Assembly: GCF_015277875.1 (NCBI RefSeq)
Contig: NZ_CP063814.1
Coordinates: 744,001-808,000 of the forward strand
Source: Microbacterium luteum
GTDB taxonomy: Bacteria; Actinomycetota; Actinomycetes; Actinomycetales; Microbacteriaceae
DNA: 64,000 nucleotides
Reading direction: 5' to 3'
A program made the translations under genes and the position numbers. The notes beneath the pieces were generated by a model, which ran no database searches, was not told the origin of the DNA, and saw only the letters and a program-made list of their open reading frames with translations. Shown piece after piece: positions 44,407 through 54,273 of this stretch (position 1 is its first letter; every line of letters starts with the position of its first letter).

Positions 44407-45606
44407 TCAGGAGAACAGCTCCTGCAGGCGACGGATGCCCTCGAGCAGTTCGTCCTCGCCCAGTGCGTACGACAGACGCAGGTAGCCGCTCGGCCCGAAC
44501 GCCTCGCCGGGAACCACCGCCACCTCGGCCTTCTCGAGGATGAGGTCGGCGAGCTCGAGGGAGGTGGTGGGCGTCGCGCCCGCCCACTCGCGCCCGAGGA
44601 GGCCGGTGACGTCGGGGTAGGCGTAGAACGCACCGAGCGGGGTCGGCACCTCCACGCCGTCGATCTTCCGCAGCTCGCTGACGATCAGGCCCCGACGGCG
44701 GTCGAAGGCGGTGCGCATCTTCTCGGCCTCGGTCTGAGGTCCGGTGAGGGCCGCGAGCGCGGCCCGCTGCGCGACGTTGTTGACGTTGCTGCACAGATGC
44801 GACTGCAGGTTGCCGGCGAGTTTGATGGCGTCGGCGGGCCCGATCATCCAGCCCACGCGCCATCCCGTCATGGCGTAGGTCTTCGCGACGCCGTTGACGA
44901 GGATCGTCTGCGCCGCGACCTCGGGAACGGCCTCGACCACCGACGTGGCACGGACGCCTTCGTAGACGAGGTTCTGGTAGATCTCGTCCGAGATGATCCA
45001 GATGCCGTGCTCGAGCGCCCACTCGGCGATCTCCTGCACCTCATCGGCGGTGTAGACCGAGCCCGTCGGGTTCGACGGCGAGACGAACACGAGTGCTGTG
45101 GTCTTCTCCGTGCGAGCCGCTTCCAGCTGCGCGACGGTGACCTTGTACTCCTGGTCGGCGCCGGCGAACACCTCGACGGGCACGCCGTCGGCGAGGGCGA
45201 TCGCCTCGGGGTAGGTCGTCCAGTAGGGCGCGGGCAGGAGCACCTCGTCGCCGGGGTTCACCACGGTCTGGAAGGCCTGGTAGACGGCCTGCTTGCCGCC
45301 GTTGGTCACGATTACCTGCGAGGGGTCCACCTCCAGGCCGGAGTCCTCGTGCGTCTTCGCCGCGATCGCCTCGCGCAGCACGGGCAGACCCGCGGCGGGC
45401 GTGTAGCGGAAGTTCGCCGGGTCGTGCAGGGCCTGTGCGGCGGCGTCGACGATGAAATCCGGCGTGGCGAAGTCGGGCTCTCCGGCGGCATAGCTGATCA
45501 CGGGCCGACCGGCGGCCTTGAGGGCCTTCGCCTTCGCGTCGACCTTCAGGGTCGCGGACTCGGCGATCGCGGACAGTTTGCGGGACAGCGGGGCACGTTC
45601 GGTCAC
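44407..45606 (-). CDS. Pyridoxal-phosphate aminotransferase, aspartate aminotransferase type
   Basis: This 399-residue fold-type I enzyme transfers amino groups, most likely between aspartate and 2-oxoglutarate. Signatures are the N-terminal [35 protein letters not shown], and the PLP-binding Lys in [16 protein letters not shown] (about residue 241). The GTG at 45606 ([11 protein letters not shown]) is the likely start; the longer open frame upstream is unconserved and crosses the divergent gene. In many actinobacteria this gene lies next to tRNA-Trp and secE. Confidence 0.92.
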   Translation of the reverse strand: MTERAPLSRKLSAIAESATLKVDAKAKALKAAGRPVISYAAGEPDFATPDFIVDAAAQALHDPANFRYTPAAGLPVLREAIAAKTHEDSGLEVDPSQVIVTNGGKQAVYQAFQTVVNPGDEVLLPAPYWTTYPEAIALADGVPVEVFAGADQEYKVTVAQLEAARTEKTTALVFVSPSNPTGSVYTADEVQEIAEWALEHGIWIISDEIYQNLVYEGVRATSVVEAVPEVAAQTILVNGVAKTYAMTGWRVGWMIGPADAIKLAGNLQSHLCSNVNNVAQRAALAALTGPQTEAEKMRTAFDRRRGLIVSELRKIDGVEVPTPLGAFYAYPDVTGLLGREWAGATPTTSLELADLILEKAEVAVVPGEAFGPSGYLRLSYALGEDELLEGIRRLQELFS

Positions 45607-45726
45607 GCCCCCAGCGTAGTCGCCCGAAGATACCCGGAAACCCCGCGCGGGTCCACCGGATGGGGGACGCCAGATCAGCCGGATGGGCGCTGTCGCGCGG
45701 CGCGCATCCGCGGAACCCTGGATGTC

Positions 45727-46605
45727 ATGGCAGAGATCGCGGTGCAGGTGCAGAACCTGCGCAAACAGTACGGGCGCCGAAACGCCGTGGACGACGTGTC
45801 CTTCGATATCCGCACCGGTGAGACGTTCGCCCTCCTCGGTCCGAACGGCGCGGGAAAGTCCACGACGGTCGAGATCCTCGAGGGATACCGTCGCCGCAGC
45901 AGCGGCGATGTGCGCGTGCTGGGTCACGACCCGGCGCGGGCAGATGCCGCCTTCCGTGCCCGCATCGGCGTGGTGCTGCAGTCGGCCGGCGAACTCGGCG
46001 CGCTGTCGGTGCGCGAGCAGCTGACCCAGTTCGCCGGGTTCTATCCGCACCCGCGCGACGTCGACGAGGTGATCGCCGCCGTCGGGCTGACCGAGCACGC
46101 GGGCCGCCGGGTCTCGAAGCTCTCGGGCGGACAGCAGCGCCGGGTCGACGTCGCCCTCGGGATCATCGGACGCCCCGAGGTGCTGTTCCTCGACGAGCCC
46201 ACCACCGGCTTCGACCCGGCCGCCCGCCGGTCGTTCTGGGAGCTCATCCGCTCTCTCTCGGCCGAGGGGGTCACGATCGTGCTCACCACCCACTATCTCG
46301 ACGAAGCCGCTCAGCTCGCCGATCGCGTCGGGATCATCGCGGAGGGGCGACTGCGCGCGCTCGGAGGCGTCGACGATGTGGGCGGGGCGTCCGCGCGGAC
46401 CCCGGTCGTCCGCTGGCGCGAGGGCGATGCGCTCCGTGAGCGTCGTACGGACGAGCCCGGCGCCGTCGTCGCCGACCTGGTCAGGCGTCGCGGCGGGGAG
46501 CCGCCCGACCTCGAGGTGGTTCGCCCCACCCTCGAAGACGTCTACCTCGACCTCGTGGCCGACTCGGCCGCATCCGACCCCGCCCCGATGGAGGCCGCAC
46601 GATGA
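45727..46605 (+). CDS. ABC-2 exporter ATPase
   Basis: This 292-residue ATPase is of the drug/antibiotic exporter (DrrA-like) type. Walker A is GPNGAGKST (about residues 39-47), the signature LSGGQQRR, Walker [13 protein letters not shown], and the H-loop [18 protein letters not shown]-terminal DrrA-like extension ([24 protein letters not shown], core [10 protein letters not shown]) couples it to the permease, whose gene overlaps by 4 bases. Controlled perhaps by the following two-component system. Confidence 0.9.
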   Translation: MAEIAVQVQNLRKQYGRRNAVDDVSFDIRTGETFALLGPNGAGKSTTVEILEGYRRRSSGDVRVLGHDPARADAAFRARIGVVLQSAGELGALSVREQLTQFAGFYPHPRDVDEVIAAVGLTEHAGRRVSKLSGGQQRRVDVALGIIGRPEVLFLDEPTTGFDPAARRSFWELIRSLSAEGVTIVLTTHYLDEAAQLADRVGIIAEGRLRALGGVDDVGGASARTPVVRWREGDALRERRTDEPGAVVADLVRRRGGEPPDLEVVRPTLEDVYLDLVADSAASDPAPMEAAR

Positions 46606-47411
46606 GCACCGTCGCGCTGGGCGCCTGGCGCGCCCGCTTCGAACTGATCCAGTACGTCCGCTCCGGAGACACTCTCGTCTTCACCTTCCTCTTCCCGATC
46701 GCGCTGCTGGCGCTCTTCTCGACGATCTTCGGCGCGGACGGCGACTTCACGGCCGGTCCGGGACTGCCCGCCATCCCCGTCGCGCAGATGTACCTGCCCG
46801 CCATGCTCGCGGCCGGCATGCTGCTGTCGGGGTTCCAGAACCTCGCGATGGACATCGCGACCGAGCGCACTAACGGGATGCTCAAGCGCTTGGGGGCGAC
46901 GCCCCTGTCACCGGTCTCGTACTTCCTCGGCAAGATCGGTCAGGTCGGGGTGACGGCGGTCGTTCAGGCCGGGCTGATCATCCTGTTCGCCGTGGTGGTC
47001 TTCCAGGTGCCCCTGCCGACCGAGCCCGAGAAGTGGCTCACCTTCACGTGGGTGTTCGTGCTCGGGATCGTCACCTCCGCGCTGCTGGGAGTAGCGCTGT
47101 CGGCGGTCCCCCGGTCGGGACGAAGCGCGAGCGCCGTCATCATCCCGATCGTGCTGGTCGTGCAGTTCATCTCCGGCGTCTACCTCTTCTTCTTCCTGCT
47201 GCCCGACTGGCTGCAGACGGCAGCGAGCGTGCTGCCGGTGAAGTGGATGGCGCAGGGCATGCGGGAGGTCTTCCTGCCGGCCGAGTACGCCGTGCTCGAG
47301 CAGGGCGGGGAATGGAACCTCGGGGGCGTGGCCGTGGCGCTGGGCGTCTGGCTGGTCGTGGGTCTGGTGCTGGCGCGGCTGACGTTCCGCTGGAACCGTC
47401 GCGACGCGTAG
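46602..47411 (+). CDS. ABC-2 exporter permease
   Basis: This 269-residue protein has six membrane segments with the ABC-2 layout: a first segment with [15 protein letters not shown], a long periplasmic loop, [20 protein letters not shown] [19 protein letters not shown], and a C-terminal [20 protein letters not shown]. It forms an exporter with the preceding ATPase; the substrate is unknown (drugs, lipids or peptides are usual). Confidence 0.88.
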   Translation: MSTVALGAWRARFELIQYVRSGDTLVFTFLFPIALLALFSTIFGADGDFTAGPGLPAIPVAQMYLPAMLAAGMLLSGFQNLAMDIATERTNGMLKRLGATPLSPVSYFLGKIGQVGVTAVVQAGLIILFAVVVFQVPLPTEPEKWLTFTWVFVLGIVTSALLGVALSAVPRSGRSASAVIIPIVLVVQFISGVYLFFFLLPDWLQTAASVLPVKWMAQGMREVFLPAEYAVLEQGGEWNLGGVAVALGVWLVVGLVLARLTFRWNRRDA

Positions 47412-47440
47412 CCTCGATCCCACAGCCTCTCGGAGTGCAC

Positions 47441-48643
47441 ATGTACAACACACGTTGGTGGGACATCGCCGTCGCGGCCGGACTCGCCGCCATCGCGGCG
47501 CTCTCGCTGGCGGGCCTCGGTGCTTCGGGCCCGTCGGGGTGGTGGCTGACGGCGGCCTCGCTCCTCGTGTTCGTCGGAGGCTACGCGTTCCTGCGTCCCG
47601 GGATCGTGACGGGAGCCGCACCGACCTGGCGCCTCGCGGTGGGCATCCCGCTCGTCGTGCTGGCCATCGTCATCGGCATCGCCGCGGCGCCGTTCCTCGC
47701 GATGCTGCAGACTCTCGCCTACCCGCTCGTCTGGGTGACCACCCCCGCGCGCCGGGAAGCGATCGTGGGCAGCGCGGGCGTCGCGGCAGCCACCTTCGTG
47801 GGATTCCTGCTCAACGGGGCCTTCTCGTCGGAGGCGATGTGGTCCGGGCTGCTCACCGCCGGCGTCTCGCTCGTCTTCGCCGTCTCGCTGGGGCTGTGGA
47901 TCAGCGCGATCGCCGAGTACGGCGAAGACCGTGCCCGGCTCGTCGCCGAGCTCACCGATGCGCAGGAGCAGGTCGAGCGGCTCAGCCGTGAGCGCGGCGC
48001 CGCCGACGAGCGCGAACGTCTCGGCCGCGACATCCATGACACCCTCGCTCAGACGCTCGCCGGGCTGACACTTCTCAGCGAGCGAGCCGGAAGGCAGCTG
48101 GCACGCGGCGAGACCGATGCGGCCGCGGGGACGATCGCGACCGTCGAACAGCTCTCACGCGATGCGCTCGCCGAGGCCCGGGGTCTCGTCGCCCGCACGG
48201 CCGCGGTCCCGGGCGACGCGGTCCTGGAGGCGGCGGTCGAGCGACTGGCCGAGCGATTCCGCGCTGAGGCCGGGCTCGTCGTGCAGGTCGAGGTGGCGCT
48301 CGAGGGCGACGACGGGATGACGCGCGACGCGCAGCTGGTGGTGCTGCGCTGCCTTCAGGAGGCGCTGTCGAACGTGCGCAAGCACGCCGGTGGCGCATCC
48401 GTCCGGGTCATCGTCGAGGCCGATGCCTCCGGCATCCGGCTCGTCGTGGTCGACGACGGCCGCGGATTCGATCCCGACCGCCGGCGCACGGGCTACGGCC
48501 TGGACGGCATGGCCGACCGCGTCGCGCTCGCCGGCGGGACCCTGACGATCGACACGACACCCGACCGGGGCACCGTGCTCACGGTCGCCCTGCCGATCGC
48601 CACGCCTCCGCTATCGAGCCTCCCCGAGGAGCAGAACGCATGA
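47441..48643 (+). CDS. Sensor histidine kinase, NarL/DesK type
   Basis: This 400-residue kinase has about five to six N-terminal membrane segments, a coiled linker (AELTDAQEQVERLSRER), and a HisKA_3 domain with the phosphoacceptor His in GRDIHDTLAQTLAGL (about residue 197). The HATPase domain shows ALSNVRKHAGG, VVDDGRGFDP and GYGLDGMADR. ATG at 47441 has GGAG 5 bases before it. It overlaps the response regulator gene by 4 bases. It probably senses a membrane or cell-envelope signal and controls the adjacent exporter. Confidence 0.9.
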   Translation: MYNTRWWDIAVAAGLAAIAALSLAGLGASGPSGWWLTAASLLVFVGGYAFLRPGIVTGAAPTWRLAVGIPLVVLAIVIGIAAAPFLAMLQTLAYPLVWVTTPARREAIVGSAGVAAATFVGFLLNGAFSSEAMWSGLLTAGVSLVFAVSLGLWISAIAEYGEDRARLVAELTDAQEQVERLSRERGAADERERLGRDIHDTLAQTLAGLTLLSERAGRQLARGETDAAAGTIATVEQLSRDALAEARGLVARTAAVPGDAVLEAAVERLAERFRAEAGLVVQVEVALEGDDGMTRDAQLVVLRCLQEALSNVRKHAGGASVRVIVEADASGIRLVVVDDGRGFDPDRRRTGYGLDGMADRVALAGGTLTIDTTPDRGTVLTVALPIATPPLSSLPEEQNA

Positions 48644-49266
48644 TCCGCCTGGTCATCGTCGACGACCATCCCGTCGTGCGCGCCGGTCTCGTGGGCCTGC
48701 TCTCCGACGAGCCGGGGCTGGAGGTCGTCGGGGAAGCCGCCGACGGAGCGGCGGCGGTGCGGATCGTCGCGGCCACCGCACCCGATGTCGTCCTCATGGA
48801 TCTGCGCATGCCCGGTGTCGACGGCGTCGAGGCCACCGCGCGCCTGGTGTCCGAGCACGCCGCTCGCGTGCTCATCCTCACCACCTACGAATCCGACGAC
48901 CAGATCCTCGCTGCCATCGAAGCCGGCGCGAGCGGATATCTGCTGAAGGCCGCCCCGCGGGACGAGATCGTCGCGGGCATCCACTCGGTCGCCGCCGGGC
49001 AGACCGCGCTGAGCCCGCAGGTGGCGGTGCGGCTCGTGGAGCGCATGCGAGAGCCGGCGACGGAATCGGCGGCATCCCTCACCACCCGGGAGACCGAGGT
49101 GCTGCGCCTGGTCGCGGCCGGACGCAGCAACAAGCAGATCGCCGTCGATCTCGGCATCGGCGAGTCGACCGTCAAGACGCACCTGCTGCGCGTGTTCGAC
49201 AAGCTCGGCGTCACCGACCGCACCCGCGCGGTGACCCTCGCGATGGAGCGCGGTCTGCTTCCCTGA
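48640..49266 (+). CDS. Response regulator, NarL/LuxR type
   Basis: This 208-residue regulator has the receiver domain with acidic pair VDDHPVV and phosphoacceptor Asp in VLMDLRMPG (about residue 52), Thr in TTYESDD and Lys in LLKAAPRDE. The C-terminal LuxR helix-turn-helix is clear: LTTRETEVLRLVAAGRSNKQ, then STVKTHLLRVFDKLGV. Partner of the preceding kinase. Confidence 0.94.
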   Translation: MIRLVIVDDHPVVRAGLVGLLSDEPGLEVVGEAADGAAAVRIVAATAPDVVLMDLRMPGVDGVEATARLVSEHAARVLILTTYESDDQILAAIEAGASGYLLKAAPRDEIVAGIHSVAAGQTALSPQVAVRLVERMREPATESAASLTTRETEVLRLVAAGRSNKQIAVDLGIGESTVKTHLLRVFDKLGVTDRTRAVTLAMERGLLP

Positions 49267-49271
49267 CGCCG

Positions 49272-49323
49272 CCGTCGAGCGCCCGCACCCGCTGGTGGAT
49301 CGCGGGGTGCGAGCACTCGACGG
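49272..49323. terminator. Long inverted repeat between convergent genes
   Basis: CCGTCGAGCGCCCGCACCCGC (first 20 bases; arm 49272-49292) pairs with 49302-49323 with only three differences around a 9-base loop. It lies between the response-regulator stop and the aceB stop and probably terminates both transcripts. Confidence 0.7.
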
Positions 49324-49328
49324 GCGGG

Positions 49329-51005
49329 TCAGGCGGCCAGGTAGCGGGCGTACGCGCCGAGGGTCAGGAACGCGGGGAACTCCTCGCCGGTCGCGACGTC
49401 GCGGAAGATCTCCGCGGCCTCGTCGAAGCGGTCGCCGTCGAAGCGCTCCACCTCACCCAGCACCCGGGTGATCAGCTCCTCGACGTACTCGCGGGTGATG
49501 GCGTCACCCTCTTCGGTGCTGCGGTCCTGGTGGATCCACTGCCAGATTTGACTGCGTGAGATCTCCGCGGTCGCGGCGTCCTCCATGAGCCCGTCGATGG
49601 CCACTGCGCCGAGACCCCGCAGCCACGCCTCGATGTAGCGGATGCCCACCGACACGTTGTCGTGCACGCCCTTGGCCGTGATCGGGCGGCCGATCTGCAG
49701 GTTCAGCAGGTCGGCGGAGGTCACCTGCACGTCGTCGCGCTGTCGATCGACCTGGTTCGGGCGCTCGCCGAGGACCGCGTCGAACTCCGCCCGGGCGGTC
49801 GGGATGAGATCGGGATGCGCCACCCACGTGCCGTCGAAGCCGTCGCCGGCCTCGCGCTTCTTGTCGGCGGCCACCTTCTCGATCGCCATCGCGGTCATGT
49901 CGGGGTCGCGGCGGTTCGGGATGAAGGCGCTCATGCCGCCGATCGCGAAGGCGCCCCGCTTGTGGCACGTCTTTACGAGCAGCTCGGTGTAGGCGCGCAT
50001 GAACGGCACCGTCATGGTCACCTCGCTGCGGTCGGGGAGAACGAAGCGCGCCCCGCGGCCGCGGTAGTTCTTGATGATGGAGAAGATGTAGTCCCAGCGG
50101 CCGGCGTTCAAGCCGGCGCAGTGGTCGCGCAGTTCGAAGAGGATCTCCTCCATCTCGAAGGCCGCCGGCAGCGTCTCGATGAGCACCGTGGCGCGGATCG
50201 TGCCGTGGGTGAGGCCCAGGTACTCCTCGGTGAACGTGAACACGTCATCCCAGAGCTTGGCCTCCTCAGCCGACTCCAGCTTCGCGATGTAGAAGTACGG
50301 TCCGCGCCCGCGGTCGATCAGCTCGGCGGCGTTGTGGAAGACGTACAGCCCGAAATCCACGAGCGACCCGGATGCCGCCATCGACCGGCCGAGTCGATCC
50401 GAGAACCGGATGTGCTCCTCGACCAGATGCCAGCCGCGCGGCCGCATCACGATCGTGGGCGTTCGCTCGGCGGTGACCCGGTATTCCTTGCCCGCGTCGT
50501 TCGTGAACGTCAGCCGGTCGCGGATCGCGTCGTAGAGGGACAGCTGCCCTTCGATGACGTTCCGCCAGGTCGGGCTGGTGGCATCCTCCTGGTCGGCCAG
50601 CCACACCTTGGCGCCCGAGTTCAGGGCGTTGATCGTCATCTTGGGGTCGGTGGGGCCGGTGATCTCGACGCGTCGGTCCTCGAGACCCGGTCCCGCGCCC
50701 GCCACGCGCCAGTCGGGGTCTTCCCGGATGTGCGCGGTGTCATGACGGAAGTGCGGGTCGTGCCCGTTGCCGATCTCGAAGCGTCGGCGCATGCGGTCGG
50801 CGAGACGGTCGTGGCGCCGACCGGCGAAGCGGTGGTGCAGCGCCGCGAGGAAGGTGATGGCGTCGGGGGTGAGGATCTCGTCGTAGCGGTCCCGGCTCTC
50901 GCCGACGATCTCGATGGATGCCGTGCCGGCGCCCGTCGGGATCGGTCCGGTCGTGGGGCGGTTCTGGTCGGTCGTGGGCGGCACGCCCGTATCGGTGATG
51001 GTCAT
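49329..51005 (-). CDS. aceB: Malate synthase A
   Basis: This 558-residue enzyme condenses glyoxylate and acetyl-CoA to malate, the second step of the glyoxylate shunt. Family signatures are KVWLADQEDATSPTW, PRGWHLVEEH, FYIAKLESAEEAKLW, the catalytic RWDYIFSIIKN region, and RGAFAIGGMSAFIPNRRD. The A-form length and absence of the G-form insert fit. It lies 3' of aceA in the same orientation, with a hairpin and a G-rich stretch between them. Likely controlled by RamB with aceA. Confidence 0.94.
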   Translation of the reverse strand: MTITDTGVPPTTDQNRPTTGPIPTGAGTASIEIVGESRDRYDEILTPDAITFLAALHHRFAGRRHDRLADRMRRRFEIGNGHDPHFRHDTAHIREDPDWRVAGAGPGLEDRRVEITGPTDPKMTINALNSGAKVWLADQEDATSPTWRNVIEGQLSLYDAIRDRLTFTNDAGKEYRVTAERTPTIVMRPRGWHLVEEHIRFSDRLGRSMAASGSLVDFGLYVFHNAAELIDRGRGPYFYIAKLESAEEAKLWDDVFTFTEEYLGLTHGTIRATVLIETLPAAFEMEEILFELRDHCAGLNAGRWDYIFSIIKNYRGRGARFVLPDRSEVTMTVPFMRAYTELLVKTCHKRGAFAIGGMSAFIPNRRDPDMTAMAIEKVAADKKREAGDGFDGTWVAHPDLIPTARAEFDAVLGERPNQVDRQRDDVQVTSADLLNLQIGRPITAKGVHDNVSVGIRYIEAWLRGLGAVAIDGLMEDAATAEISRSQIWQWIHQDRSTEEGDAITREYVEELITRVLGEVERFDGDRFDEAAEIFRDVATGEEFPAFLTLGAYARYLAA

Positions 51006-51084
51006 GATGTCTCCAGTCGTGGTTCCCGGTCATTCCCGGTCGTCCCCGGTCCCGGTGCCCCGGTCGCCGCATCCCCGGTCTTTG

Positions 51085-51134
51085 TGTCCCACTTTCTGCT
51101 CTTCTGCGGCGCCAGAGCAGCAGAAAGTGGGACA
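51085..51134. repeat. Perfect-arm hairpin in the aceA-aceB gap
   Basis: TGTCCCACTTTCTGCT (51085-51100) and AGCAGAAAGTGGGACA (51119-51134) form a 16-bp perfect stem around an 18-base loop, 80 bases before the aceB start. It could terminate part of the aceA transcript, affect aceB translation, or be a dispersed REP-like palindrome. Confidence 0.8.
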
Positions 51135-51140
51135 TGCAAT

Positions 51141-51168
51141 GGGGGTGAGGGGCTGTGGGGGCTAGGGG
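51141..51168 (+). other. G-quadruplex-capable sequence
   Basis: Four G runs (GGGGG, GGGG, GGGGG, GGGG) are separated by loops TGA, CTGT and CTA. This satisfies the standard G3+N1-7 quadruplex pattern on the plus strand. The G-rich strand continues to about 51208, ending at the aceA stop. Because both flanking genes are on the minus strand, the RNA is C-rich and the quadruplex would form in DNA. Confidence 0.7.
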
Positions 51169-51208
51169 CAAAGGGATGAAGGGGTATTGGTGAGGGGTAG
51201 GGGTTGGG

Positions 51209-52525
51209 TCAGTGGAATTGCTGCGCCTCGGTGGATCCCACCAGGGCGAGGGTGGCGCTGTCGGGGTTGAGCGCCGTCGAGAGGTGGTCGAAGTAGCCGG
51301 TTCCGGCCTCGCGCTGGTGCTTGGTGGCGGTGTAGCCCTGCGCCTCGGCGGCGAACTCGGCCTCCTGCAGCTCGACGTAGGCGCTCATGGCGCGCTCGGC
51401 GTAGCCGCGGGCGAGGTCGAACATGGAGTGGTTCAGGGCGTGGAAGCCGGCCAGCGTGATGAACTGGAACTTGTACCCCAGCGCCGCGAGGTCCGCCTGG
51501 AACGTGGCGATCTGCTCGTCGTCCAGGTGCCGCTTCCAGTTGAAGCTCGGTGAGCAGTTGTAGGCGAGGAGCTTTCCGGGGAACTTCTCATGGATGGCTT
51601 CGGCGAACGCGCGCGCCAGCTCGATGTCCGGCTCGCCCGTCTCGACCCACAGCAGATCGGCGTAAGGGGCGAAGGCGAGGCCGCGGCTGATGACCGCATC
51701 CAGACCCGGACGCACGCGGTAGAAGCCTTCGCTCGTGCGCTCGCCGGTCGTGAACTCCTGGTCGCGCGGGTCGACGTCGCTGGTGAGCAGGTCGGCCGCG
51801 AGGGCGTCGGTGCGCGCGATGATGATCGTCGGCACACCGGCGACGTCAGCCGCGAGACGCGCGGCGTTCAGCGTCCGGACGTGCTGCTGCGTCGGCACGA
51901 GCACCTTGCCGCCGAGGTGGCCGCACTTCTTCTCGCTGGCCAGCTGGTCCTCCCAGTGGATGCCGGCGGCGCCGGCCTGGATCATCGACTGCGCCAGTTC
52001 GTAGGCGTTCAGCGGCCCGCCGAACCCGGCCTCGGCGTCGGCGACGATGGGCGCCATCCAGTCGCGGGTGATCTCTCCCTCGGCGTGCTCGATGCCGTCT
52101 TGGCGCATCAGCGCGTTGTTGATGCGGCGCACGACCGCCGGCACGGAGTTGGCGGGGTACAGGCTCTGGTCCGGGTAGGTCTGTCCGGCGAGATTGCCGT
52201 CGGCGGCGACCTGCCAGCCGGAGAGGTAGATGGCCTTCAGTCCCGCACGCACCTGCTGCACGGCCTGGCCGCCGGTGTAGGCGCCCAGAGCTCGGATGTA
52301 CTCCTCGGTGTGAAGGAGGTTCCAGAGGTTCTCGGCGCCCCGGTGCGCGAGGGTCTGCTCCTCGCGCACCGAGCCGCGCAGGCGGATGACGTCGTCGGCC
52401 GTGTACGTGCGTTCGACGCCGTCCCATCGCGGGTCGGTGTCCCAGATCCGCTGGAGCTCGGCTGCGGTCTGCGTCTGGTCGCCCGCGCGGAGGGGCGGCT
52501 GTCCGGGGGTGGCGAGATACGTCAT
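51209..52525 (-). CDS. aceA: Isocitrate lyase
   Basis: This 438-residue enzyme splits isocitrate to glyoxylate and succinate. The catalytic loop [13 protein letters not shown] (Cys about residue 200) is present, with [11 protein letters not shown] before it, [12 protein letters not shown], and the C-terminal FDHLSTAL. The length is that of bacterial AceA. The start ATG at 52525 follows GGAGAAGAGCC. It is divergent from ramB, the classical regulator of this gene. Confidence 0.95.
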   Translation of the reverse strand: MTYLATPGQPPLRAGDQTQTAAELQRIWDTDPRWDGVERTYTADDVIRLRGSVREEQTLAHRGAENLWNLLHTEEYIRALGAYTGGQAVQQVRAGLKAIYLSGWQVAADGNLAGQTYPDQSLYPANSVPAVVRRINNALMRQDGIEHAEGEITRDWMAPIVADAEAGFGGPLNAYELAQSMIQAGAAGIHWEDQLASEKKCGHLGGKVLVPTQQHVRTLNAARLAADVAGVPTIIIARTDALAADLLTSDVDPRDQEFTTGERTSEGFYRVRPGLDAVISRGLAFAPYADLLWVETGEPDIELARAFAEAIHEKFPGKLLAYNCSPSFNWKRHLDDEQIATFQADLAALGYKFQFITLAGFHALNHSMFDLARGYAERAMSAYVELQEAEFAAEAQGYTATKHQREAGTGYFDHLSTALNPDSATLALVGSTEAQQFH

Positions 52526-52667
52526 CGGCTCTTCTCCTGGTGTTGTCCCTGGCGACGAGGTGCCGTCGGGAGGTCGTGACACCACTGTGTGTGAAGTTTC
52601 CTGCCTGATCCGAACAAAGTCGGAGTGAAGATTCTTGAAAATTCTGCTTCCGTGACAGAATCGGTGC
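52526..52667. promoter_or_regulatory. Divergent aceA-ramB control region
   Basis: This 142-base gap is less GC-rich than its surroundings. It contains GAAGTTTCC (about 52593), GAACAAAGTCGG (about 52612) and the direct-repeat pair ATTCTTGAAAATTCT (52631-52645). RamB of corynebacteria binds AAAGTTTGC-like elements; the AAAGT and AAGTTT fragments here are candidate sites but not clear matches. Confidence 0.5.
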
Positions 52668-54146
52668 ATGGAGAGTGCGAAGACCCTCGTGGACGAGGTC
52701 GAGCCGGCCGACGATGAAGAGGTGGACACCCTCACCATCGGCCGACGCATCCGCCAGCTGCGCACCGCTCAGGGCATGACGCTCGATGCACTTGCCTCCG
52801 CGGTCGACCGCGCGCCGAGCCAGCTGTCGATGATCGAGAACGGGCGCCGGGAGCCCAAGCTCACGCTGCTGCGGGCGATCGCGCGCGCCCTCGGCACATC
52901 TCTGGACGCGCTGCTGCAGTCCGAGCCCCTCGATGAACGCGCCTCGATTGAGATCGCGCTCGAGCGCGCCATGCGCGGGCAGACGTTCCAGGCGCTCGGC
53001 ATCGCGCCCTTCCGCATCGCCAAGACGATGCCCGACGACGCGCTGCGGACGATGCTCGCGCTGCAGGGCGAGATCGAGCGGCTCCGCGATGAGCGAGCCG
53101 CGACCCCGGAGGAGGCGCGGCGCGCCAACGTGTCGCTGCGTCGCCTCATGCGCACGCAGAACAACCATTTCCCCGAGCTCGAGGAGCGGGCGCGGGAGAT
53201 CCTCGACGCCGTCGACCATCCCGGCGGTCCGCTCACCCAGCGCACCGCATCCGACATCGCGGCACACCTCGGATTCACCTTGCACTACGTTCCCGACCTG
53301 CCGCAGACCACCCGCAGCGTCGCCGACATCCGGAACGGCCGTCTGTATCTGTCCAGTCGGCTGAGCTCCAAGGGAGATCCGCGGACCGCGGTGCTGCAGG
53401 CGCTGTCGAGTCGGATCCTCGGCCATACCGAGCCCACCGACTACGCGGAGTTCCTGCGTCAGCGCGTGGAGACGAACTACCTCACCGGTGCGCTCCTCAT
53501 GCCCGCGGCGCACGTGGTGCCGGCCCTGCAGGCGGCCAAGCGCGACCGGGCGATCTCGATCGAGGATCTCCGCGACACCTACTCGGTCTCGTACGAGACG
53601 GCTGCGCACCGATTCACCAACCTCGCGACGGTCCACCTCGACATTCCGGTGCACTTCCTCAAGGTGCACGAGTCCGGCACCATCACGAAGGCGTATGAGA
53701 ACGACGACGTGAACTTCCCGGCCGACCGGCTGGGGGCGATCGAGGGGCAGATGTGCTGCCGCAAGTGGACCAGTCGCGTCGTCTTCGACGTCGACGACCA
53801 CTTCAACCCGTACTACCAGTACACCGACACCGGGAACGGCACATACTGGTGCACTGCTCGCGTGGAGTTCTCGAGCGAGGGTGCCCACTCTGTGAGCGTG
53901 GGCGTGCGCTTCGACGACACGAAGTGGTTCCTCGGTCGCGACACGACCAACCGAGGCGTGTCGAAGCACTCCGTGGAGGTGTGCTGCCGTCGGGCCCCGG
54001 AAGACCTCGAGGCCTCGTGGCGCGAATACTCGTGGCCGAACGTGCGCACGCCCCGGACCCTTCTGGCGACCCTCCCCACCGGCTCTTTCCCCGGCGTCGA
54101 CACAACCGACGTGTACGAGTTCCTCGAGGCCCACGCCCCCCGCTGA
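52668..54146 (+). CDS. ramB: RamB/ScfR-type XRE regulator of acetate metabolism
   Basis: This 492-residue protein has an XRE helix-turn-helix (about residues 26-85, with [20 protein letters not shown]) followed by an IrrE/ImmA-like DUF955 region with [16 protein letters not shown] and a C-terminal DUF2083 domain containing the Cys-rich MCCRKWTSR and VCCRRAP, usual for the short-chain fatty acyl regulator (ScfR) family. RamB represses or activates aceA and aceB in corynebacteria; divergence from aceA supports that identity here. Confidence 0.88.
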   Translation: MESAKTLVDEVEPADDEEVDTLTIGRRIRQLRTAQGMTLDALASAVDRAPSQLSMIENGRREPKLTLLRAIARALGTSLDALLQSEPLDERASIEIALERAMRGQTFQALGIAPFRIAKTMPDDALRTMLALQGEIERLRDERAATPEEARRANVSLRRLMRTQNNHFPELEERAREILDAVDHPGGPLTQRTASDIAAHLGFTLHYVPDLPQTTRSVADIRNGRLYLSSRLSSKGDPRTAVLQALSSRILGHTEPTDYAEFLRQRVETNYLTGALLMPAAHVVPALQAAKRDRAISIEDLRDTYSVSYETAAHRFTNLATVHLDIPVHFLKVHESGTITKAYENDDVNFPADRLGAIEGQMCCRKWTSRVVFDVDDHFNPYYQYTDTGNGTYWCTARVEFSSEGAHSVSVGVRFDDTKWFLGRDTTNRGVSKHSVEVCCRRAPEDLEASWREYSWPNVRTPRTLLATLPTGSFPGVDTTDVYEFLEAHAPR

Positions 54147-54159
54147 CGCCGGCATATCT

Positions 54160-54216
54160 TCCGCAGTCACGTCGTGCGGGTCTGCTGAGGCGACACCCGC
54201 ATCAAGTGACTGCGGA
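54160..54216. repeat. Nested hairpin between convergent ramB and PucR genes
   Basis: TCCGCAGTCAC (54160-54170) pairs perfectly with GTGACTGCGGA (54206-54216), and an inner stem TGCGGGT/ACCCGCA (54175-54181 and 54195-54201) nests inside. It may be the shared terminator or a REP-like palindrome. The remainder of the 127-base gap has no gene. Confidence 0.7.
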
Positions 54217-54273
54217 GCACGCTCGCATCCGAGGTGTGGCGCGGATGGGGGAAGGCGCGCGGCGCGGGCGGCG

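Noticed and set aside
45607..46293. N-terminal extension of the aminotransferase
   Set aside because: The open frame continues upstream, but it overlaps the divergent ABC ATPase gene and has no conserved sequence.
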